Assembly: GCA_017559555.1 (NCBI GenBank)
Contig: JAFYRH010000028.1
Coordinates: forward strand, 1-5,843
Length of the DNA stretch: 5,843 nt
Source of the DNA: Clostridia bacterium
GTDB taxonomy: Bacteria; Bacillota; Clostridia; Oscillospirales; CAG-272
Direction: 5' to 3'
Position 1 is the stretch's first letter; each line of letters opens with the position of its first letter. Both the position numbers and the translations under genes were made by a program. Under the pieces are notes generated by a model that saw only the letters and a list, made by a program, of their open reading frames with translations, was not told the origin of the DNA and made no database searches. Of this stretch, positions 1-5,670 are shown piece by piece.

Positions 1-1319
1 ACGTTGGGGTCTTTGGAGCGGCAGTTTACAAACTTTTCCACGCGGTTGGCAATGTCAATCGAGCCTGCCAGCTTCTTTTTGACGTCAACGCGCGCACGCT
101 CGGCGCTCTCGCGGCTATGCTTGTTGATCAAAACCTGATTGGCAAACAGCTCTGCCGCCTTGGGGTTCTCGATAAAATAGACCTCCAATTGCTGACGCAA
201 AAACTCGTTGAGCGCATCGGCAATAAAGACGTTGTTGATCGCCTTTTTGGTTTGGTTTTCGTAGGAGGTCAGAGTGGAAAAGCTGTTGATGACCAGCACA
301 AGGCAATCCGCAATATCGTTAAAGGTGATCTTGGATTCGTTTTTGGTATAGCGGTTGTTCGCCTTGAGGTATTTATCAAGTGCGTAGGTAAAGGCAAGCT
401 TTACCGCCTTATCGGGGGAACCGCCGTACTCGAGGTAGCTCGAGTTGTGGTAATATTCCAACAAAGTGACCGTGTTGGAAACGCAGAATGTGATGTCTGC
501 CTTGAATTTGTATTCGTCAAGGTCGGCTCTGTCGCGACCCTGTGTTTCGATGTGCCAAGAAACGGGAGCGGTCAGGCTCTTATCGCCAACTTGCTCCAAA
601 AGGTAGTCGGTAATGCCGTTTTCATAAACGAATTTTTCTTCGGTAAAGGTTTCGTCATCCTGCTCGATGTGAAGCACGAAGGTTGTCCCGGGGTTGACTA
701 CCGCTTGGCGGTGCAGGGTATCGCGGAAGAACTCGGGGGGAATGTTGATGTCGGTAAAGACCTTGAGGTCGGGTCTCCAAAGAACGACCGTACCGGTGCG
801 TTTTTCCTTGGGACCGAGAGGTCTTTCCTGCAATTCACCGTTGACCTCACCGCGGCGGAAGCGAATGCTTCTCTCTGTGGTTCCGTCATAGGATTTGACA
901 ATCATATATTCCGAGGCGTATTGCGTAGCGCACGCGCCCAAGCCGTTCAGACCAAGGGAGTACTCATAGGCACCGCCACCGCTGTTGTTTTCATATTTAC
1001 CGCCGGCATAAAGCTCACAGTAAATCAAATCCCAGTTCCAACGACCTTCAGCCTCGTTCCATCCAAGCGGAACACCGCGACCGTGGTCGTCAACCTCAAT
1101 ACTTCTATCTTGAAAAACGGTAACTTTAATTTCTTTGCCGTGTCCGGCTTTTGCCTCGTCGACAGAGTTGGAGAGGATTTCAAAGAAGGAATGCTCGCAT
1201 CCTTCAAGACCGTCCGAGCCGAAAATAACCGAGGGGCGTTTTCTAACTCTATCGGCACCTTTGAGGGCTTTTATGCTTTGATCGTTATATTGTTGTGCGT
1301 CTTGCTTTTTTGTAGCCAT
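1..1319 (-). CDS. Divergent type IIA topoisomerase ATPase subunit (GyrB/ParE-like), 3' end outside window
   Basis: This is the N-terminal 439 codons of a GyrB/ParE-type subunit, which binds ATP and drives DNA strand passage with a GyrA/ParC partner. The GHKL ATPase fold is visible. The catalytic and Mg-binding helix reads E47-ILS-N51-SVD-E55. The adenine-binding motif is D78-HGRG-VP, LYAGGKY lies at 103-109, the ATP-lid glycine motif GLNGLG at 123-128, and RTGT ends at T177. The transducer lysine motif QTK is at 356-358. The fragment ends at CRSKDPN, where the TOPRIM motif EGDSAGG would normally follow within about 20 residues. It is clearly divergent: the canonical GGLHGVG lid carries Asn125 where His is usual, and a Trp-rich segment (W87, W94, W96) precedes the AGG motif. 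It resembles a distinct clostridial GyrB-like group, recalled and not searched. The start at 1319 is chosen because AAAGGA (1334-1329) sits 9 nt upstream; an in-frame ATG at 1325 would leave only 3 nt. Gyrase versus topo IV cannot be decided from this fragment. Confidence 0.93.
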   Translation of the reverse strand, partial: MATKKQDAQQYNDQSIKALKGADRVRKRPSVIFGSDGLEGCEHSFFEILSNSVDEAKAGHGKEIKVTVFQDRSIEVDDHGRGVPLGWNEAEGRWNWDLIYCELYAGGKYENNSGGGAYEYSLGLNGLGACATQYASEYMIVKSYDGTTERSIRFRRGEVNGELQERPLGPKEKRTGTVVLWRPDLKVFTDINIPPEFFRDTLHRQAVVNPGTTFVLHIEQDDETFTEEKFVYENGITDYLLEQVGDKSLTAPVSWHIETQGRDRADLDEYKFKADITFCVSNTVTLLEYYHNSSYLEYGGSPDKAVKLAFTYALDKYLKANNRYTKNESKITFNDIADCLVLVINSFSTLTSYENQTKKAINNVFIADALNEFLRQQLEVYFIENPKAAELFANQVLINKHSRESAERARVDVKKKLAGSIDIANRVEKFVNCRSKDPN

Positions 1320-1349
1320 TGGCATCCATCCTTTCGCAAAGCGTAGTGA

Positions 1350-1376
1350 AACAGTTATCTGTTACCATTATAACAG
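1350..1376. promoter_or_regulatory. Inverted-repeat half-sites overlapping the -10 box (possible operator)
   Basis: Three related half-sites occur in series: AACAG (1350-1354), CTGTTA (1359-1364) and TAACAG (1371-1376). CTGTTA and TAACAG form a perfect 6-bp inverted repeat with a 6-nt centre. AACAG and CTGTT form a second one with a 4-nt centre (TTAT). The repeats enclose the -10 hexamer and predicted start of the minus-strand promoter, a position suited to a repressor. The repeats are short and AT-rich, so chance or a small leader hairpin is possible. Confidence 0.3.
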
Positions 1377-1395
1377 AAAAAAAGTCTTTTGAAAA
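1367..1395 (-). promoter_or_regulatory. Sigma-A-type promoter of the topoisomerase B gene
   Basis: Read on the minus strand, TTTTCA (1395-1390, 4 of 6 matches to TTGACA) and a perfect TATAAT (1372-1367) are separated by exactly 17 nt. Transcription would begin near 1360 and give a leader of about 40 nt ending at the ATG at 1319. The spacer is T-rich. This is a consensus match only. Confidence 0.65.
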
Positions 1396-1446
1396 GGGGG
1401 AGAGCATTATTTTTTGAAAAAATTTGTATTTTCTCGTCTTTTTCTA

Positions 1447-1475
1447 TTGCAACTTCGGGAGAAATAGAATATAAT
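1447..1475 (+). promoter_or_regulatory. Sigma-A-type promoter of the murD operon
   Basis: TTGCAA (1447-1452, 4 of 6 matches to TTGACA) is followed after exactly 17 nt by a perfect TATAAT (1470-1475). Transcription would start near 1482, giving an 84-nt leader before the TTG start of murD. No other promoter is evident before the second or third gene, so this one probably serves all three. Confidence 0.65.
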
Positions 1476-1529
1476 AGTGTATAGATTGACATACGCACAC
1501 GCGCGAGCACGGTTGCGCACATGCCAAGT

Positions 1530-1557
1530 CTGCCCACAAGGGCGGTGACCAAGGAGG
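1530..1557 (+). promoter_or_regulatory. Ribosome binding site deciding the murD TTG start, preceded by a small hairpin
   Basis: AAGGAGG at 1551-1557 is a near-perfect Shine-Dalgarno site 8 nt before the TTG at 1566. It is the main reason for choosing that start. A short hairpin lies just upstream: CTGCCC (1530-1535), loop ACAA, GGGCGG (1540-1545), with one G-U pair, ending 5 nt before the Shine-Dalgarno. The hairpin does not cover the site, so it would not block ribosomes as drawn. Confidence 0.75.
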
Positions 1558-1565
1558 ATAGACAC

Positions 1566-2984
1566 TTGAATTTATTGGATTGGATGCAATATATACGCGG
1601 AAAGAGATGCGCGGTGGTAGGAATCGGAGTTTCCAACCGCCCCCTGATCGGCTTTTTGCTCATTCGCGGTGCCATTGTGGTTGCACGCGACAAAAAAACG
1701 CGTGAAGAGATTGGCGAATACGCCGATGAAATTGAAAAACAAGGCGCGATCCTAAAGCTTGGAGAGGACTACCTCGAAGACCTTGACGAGGAGATCATCT
1801 TCCGTTCTCCCGGTCTTCGTCCTGACATCCCCGCTTTCAAGGAGGCTGTGGAAAGAGGCGCGGTGCTGACCTCGGAGATGGAGCTCTTTTTTGAACTCAC
1901 TCCCGCAACCGTTATCGGCATTACCGGCAGCGACGGCAAGACCACATCTACTACTCTGACGGGTCTTATTCTTTCGCAAGAATATAAGGATGACGAAAAA
2001 ACACGCATATTTGTTGGTGGCAACATCGGCACGCCCCTGCTACCTATGGTAGCAGATATGACCGAACGCGATTTTGCAGTTGTTGAGCTTTCCAGCTTTC
2101 AGTTGCAGGGTGCGACACGCTCGCCTCACGTATCGGTAATTACAAACGTCACGCCCAACCACCTCAACTGGCACACGGGTATGGATGAATACACCCTTGC
2201 CAAAACCAATGCTTTCCGCAATCAACCTTGCCGTCGCGTAGTCCTCAATGCGGAAAACCGCATCACGGCAGAAATGGGCAAGGATGTTGATATTCCCGTG
2301 ACTTATTTTTCTTCCAAAAAGGAGTCACACGAAGAGTTTCCTCTGCGTGAGTGCGATAGCGCCGTATACGTAAGAGAGGGAAAGATCTACCTTTGGAATG
2401 ACGGCACCGAGCGCGAAATTATGCAAGCGGCTCAACTGCTTTTGCGCGGACGTCACAACCTTGAAAACTTGATGAGTGCTATTGCGCTCACCTTTGACTA
2501 TGCTTCTCCCGAGAGCGTTCGCGAAGTTGCAACCACCTTTACGGGTGTTAAGCACCGTATGGAGCCTGTACGTGTTTCGAACGGTATTACTTATTATGAC
2601 AGTTCTATCGATTCCACCCCCGTGCGCACGGCGGCGGTTCTTTCGGCAATGCCCGATAAGCCTATTGTTATTTGCGGCGGATCCGATAAGGGAACCCCCT
2701 ATGAACCGCTTGCAGATGCTATTTGCGAGTATGCAAAGGCAGCCGTCATTACGGGAGCAACCGCAGGTAAAATTCTGACCGCACTTTCGCAAAAGGAAGA
2801 AGTACAAGAGGGTAAAATTCCCGTTTATCTGCAACCCGACTTTACCGAGGCAGTAAAATTGGCTTGCACCGTAGCACAATCGGGAGACATTGTTCTGCTT
2901 TCTCCCGCCTGCGCAAGCTTTGATGCTTTTAAGGATTACAAGGAGCGCGGAATGGTATTCCGTTCCATTATAGAACAGTACTGA
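1566..2984 (+). CDS. murD: UDP-N-acetylmuramoyl-L-alanine--D-glutamate ligase MurD
   Basis: MurD is the cytoplasmic ATP-dependent Mur ligase that adds D-Glu to UDP-MurNAc-L-Ala in peptidoglycan synthesis. The protein is 472 residues, slightly longer than the usual 440-460. In order: an N-terminal Rossmann-like domain with VVGIGVSN (17-24); the ATP P-loop GSDGKTT (121-127); ELSSFQL (174-180); NVTPNHLNWH (194-203); K213 at the position of the usually carbamylated lysine; GRHNLEN (295-301); HRMEPV (330-335); YYDSSIDSTP (343-352); GGSDKGTP (371-378); and the C-terminal LLSPACASFD signature (444-453). Several motifs depart from the E. coli pattern (D123 for the usual Asn, NHLNWH for DHLDRH, no DSKATN lysine), but I recall similar variants in clostridial MurD. 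The start is TTG at 1566, supported by its ribosome binding site; an in-frame ATG at 1521 lacks one. The DUF975 gene starts 19 nt downstream. Confidence 0.96.
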   Translation: MNLLDWMQYIRGKRCAVVGIGVSNRPLIGFLLIRGAIVVARDKKTREEIGEYADEIEKQGAILKLGEDYLEDLDEEIIFRSPGLRPDIPAFKEAVERGAVLTSEMELFFELTPATVIGITGSDGKTTSTTLTGLILSQEYKDDEKTRIFVGGNIGTPLLPMVADMTERDFAVVELSSFQLQGATRSPHVSVITNVTPNHLNWHTGMDEYTLAKTNAFRNQPCRRVVLNAENRITAEMGKDVDIPVTYFSSKKESHEEFPLRECDSAVYVREGKIYLWNDGTEREIMQAAQLLLRGRHNLENLMSAIALTFDYASPESVREVATTFTGVKHRMEPVRVSNGITYYDSSIDSTPVRTAAVLSAMPDKPIVICGGSDKGTPYEPLADAICEYAKAAVITGATAGKILTALSQKEEVQEGKIPVYLQPDFTEAVKLACTVAQSGDIVLLSPACASFDAFKDYKERGMVFRSIIEQY

Positions 2985-3003
2985 CAAAGAAAGGAAAATG
3001 AAA

Positions 3004-4092
3004 ATGGATTACAATCAATATCAAACGATTTATGAAGAACGCCCCACAAAGGCAAGAGATTTTCGAAAGATAGCACGCAAATCTCTCAAAGGCTTTTGGT
3101 GGACGGCAATTCTCGTTACCTTGGTAGCATCGCTTTTGGGCGGTGTGGCAGTTGGAGGAAGTTCCTTTAACTTCGGCTCGACCGGCACAATGTATGAGGA
3201 TGACTCCTATTACGAGGATGAGTACGATCCCGAGTACTCCGAGTCTGTCGGAATCATTGGCGGGGCAGAGGACTCAGTTGTTCTGACCCCCGAGGAGACC
3301 GAAGAGCTTGAAGCAGCTATTAAAAATTTTGACCTTGAAACCGTTGGCAATATTTTGTCTGAGAACAACAATCCCATGCTTGGCTTTTTGCTTGGCTTTT
3401 TCGGCATCATTTTTGTGGCCGTTATCGTTTTTGCATTGGCATTCAGCATTTTTGTTTCTTCCCCCGTAAAGGTAGGCTATCAAAGATTCTGCCTTGAGGT
3501 GCTCGACGGCAACGAAAGCGAGATTCGCGTAGGTACACTTTTCAACTTCTTTAAGCAGAGCTATTTTAAAACCATCGGTCTGAATATCGTACACGGTTTG
3601 TTGATAGAACTGACTTGGATTCCTATGTTGGTATGTATGGCAATTGGCGGTGTATCCTTTGCATCCTCTCTTGTTCCCATGTTGTATAATCCTATGGGCG
3701 TTTCCGACATTGCCGTAATGGGTGGTCTTCTTGCTTTTGTTGGATTGACATTCCTTGGTATGGTGATTTCTTTGTGCATCAACATTCCCGTGTCTTACAT
3801 GTACTCTATGGCACACATCATTATGGCAGATTATCCCTCGGTAGGTGCTATTGAGGCTTTGCGCCTCTCCCGCCAAATGATGAAGGGCAACAAGTGGAGA
3901 CTCTTCTGCCTTGATTTCAGCTTTATCGGTTGGGCATTGTTGGCTGCTTGCTGTACCTGCGGTATCGGCTACTATTTCCTCACCCCTTATCAATACGTTG
4001 CACGTGCGGCGTTCTATCACGAAATTTCGGGACGCAAGACTCCCGAGGACGTAGAATTCCCCAGTGTTGATCCCGACGATTATCAGGTTTAA
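3004..4092 (+). CDS. DUF975 family polytopic membrane protein
   Basis: This 362-residue integral membrane protein fits DUF975 (PF06161), a family common in Firmicutes with no established function. Family-like features are the N-terminal ARDFRKIARKSLKGFWWTAI stretch (17-36) and the C-terminal block SRQMMKGNKWRLFCLDFSFI (289-308), continuing into GW, GIGYYFLTPY and AFYHE. Hydrophobic segments lie near 31-50, 124-152, 189-227 (perhaps two), 235-262 and 300-327, giving about five or six membrane spans. Between the first two spans is a loop of about 70 residues with a Tyr/Asp/Glu-rich stretch (64-80). A cysteine cluster, C316, C317 and C319, lies in the last span. The start at 3004 is preferred over the ATG at 2998 because AAGGA (2991-2995) is 8 nt from the former but only 2 nt from the latter. 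It sits between murD and the PLP-enzyme gene, so it is probably co-transcribed; a cell-envelope role is only an inference. Confidence 0.88.
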   Translation: MDYNQYQTIYEERPTKARDFRKIARKSLKGFWWTAILVTLVASLLGGVAVGGSSFNFGSTGTMYEDDSYYEDEYDPEYSESVGIIGGAEDSVVLTPEETEELEAAIKNFDLETVGNILSENNNPMLGFLLGFFGIIFVAVIVFALAFSIFVSSPVKVGYQRFCLEVLDGNESEIRVGTLFNFFKQSYFKTIGLNIVHGLLIELTWIPMLVCMAIGGVSFASSLVPMLYNPMGVSDIAVMGGLLAFVGLTFLGMVISLCINIPVSYMYSMAHIIMADYPSVGAIEALRLSRQMMKGNKWRLFCLDFSFIGWALLAACCTCGIGYYFLTPYQYVARAAFYHEISGRKTPEDVEFPSVDPDDYQV

Positions 4093-4125
4093 CCATTCAT
4101 TCCCCAAAAAGAAAGAGACGTAAAA

Positions 4126-5379
4126 ATGATATTTTCCAAAAAGATACAAGATTTGGCACTTGAAGCCGAATCCGCGCTTGGCGCGCAATATAAGCACATT
4201 GATGAGGTTGCATTCCGCAACACACAAAAGGTGATGGAGGCTTTTCGCACCCATCGCGTAAGCGACGCTTGTTTTCAATCTACCAGCGGCTACGGTTACG
4301 ATGACCGTGGCCGTGAGGTGCTCGAGGAGGTTTGGGCAGACGTTATGGGAGCCGAGGCGGCTGTGGTTCGCCATACCATCATCAGCGGCACGCACGCGCT
4401 CTCCACGGGGCTTTTTGGCATCCTGCGCCCCGGTGACGTAATGTACTCGGTAGCAGGCAAGCCCTATGACACTCTTGAAGAAGTTATCGGCATTTCGGGC
4501 ACGCCCGGAAACGGCTCTCTCAAGGATTTTGGTGTTGACTATGAGCAGACCGACCTCAAAGAGGACGGCACCTTCAATTTTGCCGAAATCGAGGACAAGC
4601 TTTGCACTCTCGGCAGTCGTGCAAAGATGGTATTTGTGCAACGCTCCAAGGGATACCTCAACCGCAAAACGTTGAGCGTGGACGAGATTGGCGAGCTTGT
4701 AAAGTTCGTTAAGAACATCAGCCCCGAAACCTACGTAGTGGTTGACAATTGCTACGGTGAATTTGTTGAAGAAAAAGAGCCCACAGCAGTAGGTGCCGAC
4801 CTCATTATCGGTTCTCTTATCAAGAACCCCGGTGGCGGAATGGCAGAGACGGGCGGCTATCTTGCAGGCACACGTCGCGCAGTTGAACTTGTTTCTTACC
4901 GTATGACATCTGTTGGCATCGGTGCCGAAGCAGGTGCTACGTTGGGACAAAACAAGTCGATGTTCAAGGGGCTTTTCTATGCGCCTCACACCGTGGCACA
5001 AGCCCTCAAAACCGCACACTTGGCGGCTTATATGTTCGAAAAACTCGGCTACGTGGTAGAACCTCGTTGGAACGAGGAACGTCACGATATCATTCAATCT
5101 GTTATTATGGGCACTCCCGAGGGACTCTGCGCGTTCTGCCGCGGCATTCAAGCAGGCTCTCCCGTTGATGCCTACGTTACCCCCGAGCCTTGGGCAATGC
5201 CCGGCTACGGTGACCAGGTCATTATGGCGGCAGGCACCTTTGTGCAGGGCAGCTCCATCGAGCTCTCTGCCGACGGACCTCTGCGTGCCCCCTATACCGC
5301 TTTCTTCCAAGGCGGTCTTACCTACGAGAGCGGCCGCATTGGCATTCTCTCCGCGGTAGCAAGTGTATTGGGAGAATAA
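4126..5379 (+). CDS. ynbB: YnbB-like PLP-dependent enzyme (aluminium resistance protein / methionine gamma-lyase family)
   Basis: The 417-residue protein matches, essentially end to end, the PLP-dependent family labelled 'aluminium resistance protein' (PF06838) or methionine gamma-lyase family protein, which includes B. subtilis YnbB. It is a fold-type I enzyme of the Cys/Met-metabolism type, expected in the cytoplasm. Visible motifs are STSGYGYDDRGRE (52-64), SGTHAL (87-92, likely PLP phosphate contact), GKPYDTLEEVIG (111-122), QRSKGY (172-177), VVDNCYGEF (205-213, D207 likely pairs with the pyridine nitrogen), SLIKNPGGG (230-238, K233 the probable Schiff-base lysine), APHTV (286-290), SPVDAY (345-350), MPGYGDQVIMAAGTFVQG (358-375) and ELSADGP (379-385). 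The length is normal and nothing is missing. The true substrate is not established for most members, so the resistance name should not be taken literally. The ribosome binding site is weak (AAAGAGA-like, near 4112-4118). It follows the DUF975 gene after 33 nt and is probably the last gene of the unit. Confidence 0.93.
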   Translation: MIFSKKIQDLALEAESALGAQYKHIDEVAFRNTQKVMEAFRTHRVSDACFQSTSGYGYDDRGREVLEEVWADVMGAEAAVVRHTIISGTHALSTGLFGILRPGDVMYSVAGKPYDTLEEVIGISGTPGNGSLKDFGVDYEQTDLKEDGTFNFAEIEDKLCTLGSRAKMVFVQRSKGYLNRKTLSVDEIGELVKFVKNISPETYVVVDNCYGEFVEEKEPTAVGADLIIGSLIKNPGGGMAETGGYLAGTRRAVELVSYRMTSVGIGAEAGATLGQNKSMFKGLFYAPHTVAQALKTAHLAAYMFEKLGYVVEPRWNEERHDIIQSVIMGTPEGLCAFCRGIQAGSPVDAYVTPEPWAMPGYGDQVIMAAGTFVQGSSIELSADGPLRAPYTAFFQGGLTYESGRIGILSAVASVLGE

Positions 5380-5390
5380 GGGAACGAGAT

Positions 5391-5424
5391 TGTGGGGGGA
5401 CTTTTTGCAAAAAGTTCCCCCACA
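5391..5424. repeat. 34-bp near-perfect palindrome downstream of the ynbB-like gene
   Basis: TGTGGGGGGACTTTTT (5391-5406) pairs with 5409-5424 over all 16 positions; the only non-Watson-Crick pair is G5399 with T5416. Two bases (GC) lie between the arms. As RNA this would be a very stable hairpin starting 11 nt after the stop codon. No T-run follows on either side, so it does not look like a classical intrinsic terminator, although it could still protect the 3' end of the mRNA. Palindromes of this style (a G-run, then CTTTTTGCAAAAAG, then a C-run) seem familiar to me as dispersed intergenic repeats in gut clostridia, but this is memory, not a search. Confidence 0.75.
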
Positions 5425-5575
5425 CCCCTTCAAAAACTCTCTGACAAAAATTATCCAAAAGAAAATTCCAAGCCAACGGATAGACAGTCGGCGCGAGCAC
5501 CGCTCGCTTTGGCTATCGCGAGTTCCCGGGGGCCACCGAGACCCCGGTCACTAGGAGAGTTGATTTACCGAGAGA
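5425..5575. other. Non-coding stretch with alternative GC-rich hairpins
   Basis: No convincing gene or promoter is visible. Positions 5425-5480 are AT-rich and unstructured. From 5490 the sequence is GC-rich with several stems. GCGAGC (5493-5498) pairs with GCTCGC (5502-5507) around a 3-nt loop. The same CTCGC (5503-5507) could instead pair with GCGAG (5518-5522), so these two hairpins exclude each other. CCGGGG (5526-5531) pairs with CCCCGG (5542-5547) around 10 nt. ACCGAGA occurs twice (5535-5541 and 5567-5573). It may be leader RNA of the downstream gene, a small RNA, or part of a larger repeat together with the REPIN-like element that follows. Confidence 0.4.
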
Positions 5576-5647
5576 CGGGAGCACCAAGGCGCTCCCCTAC
5601 CATTCAAATTAAGTGTATATCCGTAGGGGAGGGGCTTGCTCCTCCCG
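5576..5647. repeat. REPIN-like doublet: two inverted REP-type hairpin units
   Basis: Two 25-nt units face each other across a 22-nt AT-rich spacer (5601-5622). The right unit (5623-5647, plus strand) is GTAG followed by an 8-pair stem (5627-5634 with 5639-5646) and a CTTG loop. The left unit (5600-5576, minus strand) has the same plan: GTAG at 5600-5597, stem 5596-5589 with 5584-5577, loop CTTG. The units agree at 21 of 25 positions. All four differences lie in the stem and form two base-pair swaps (C-G to G-C at pairs 6 and 8), so pairing is kept, and pair 7 is a G-T wobble in both. GTAG at the foot of an imperfect hairpin, in inverted pairs, is the known architecture of REP/REPIN elements spread by RAYT transposases in other bacteria. 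No transposase gene is in the window. The right arm ends 11 nt before the next ribosome binding site. Confidence 0.7.
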
Positions 5648-5670
5648 TAAAAAACACGAAAGGAGCCGTT

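Noticed and set aside
117..1346. Plus-strand open frame of 409 codons
   Set aside because: It is the in-register antisense of the topoisomerase gene, whose opposite strand carries clear GHKL ATPase motifs; the plus-strand product has no recognisable domain.
1501..1510. 10-mer GCGCGAGCAC shared with 5491-5500
   Set aside because: The match stops at ten bases, the flanks differ, and such a GC-rich word can recur by chance in a window of this size.
1521..1565. Upstream in-frame ATG start for murD adding 15 residues
   Set aside because: No ribosome binding site precedes it, whereas the AAGGAGG at 1551-1557 would lie inside the gene and is ideally spaced for TTG at 1566. The extra residues do not resemble a MurD N-terminus.
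2325..2987. Minus-strand open frame of 220 codons
   Set aside because: It lies antisense in register to the end of murD, is Cys/Arg/Asn-rich without domain features, and is a codon-usage shadow.
5391..5424. Palindrome as a classical rho-independent terminator
   Set aside because: There is no T-run after the stem on either strand; the T/A runs are inside the stem. A termination role is not excluded, but the sequence does not support the standard call.
3274..5433. Minus-strand open frame of 719 codons
   Set aside because: It is in exact antisense register with the DUF975 and ynbB-like genes, resembles no family, and is explained by the scarcity of TTA/CTA/TCA codons in those genes.
5363..5554. 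Short plus-strand open frame across the palindrome and hairpins
   Set aside because: It overlaps the end of the ynbB-like gene, is translated mostly from repeat sequence, and has no ribosome binding site or recognisable domain.
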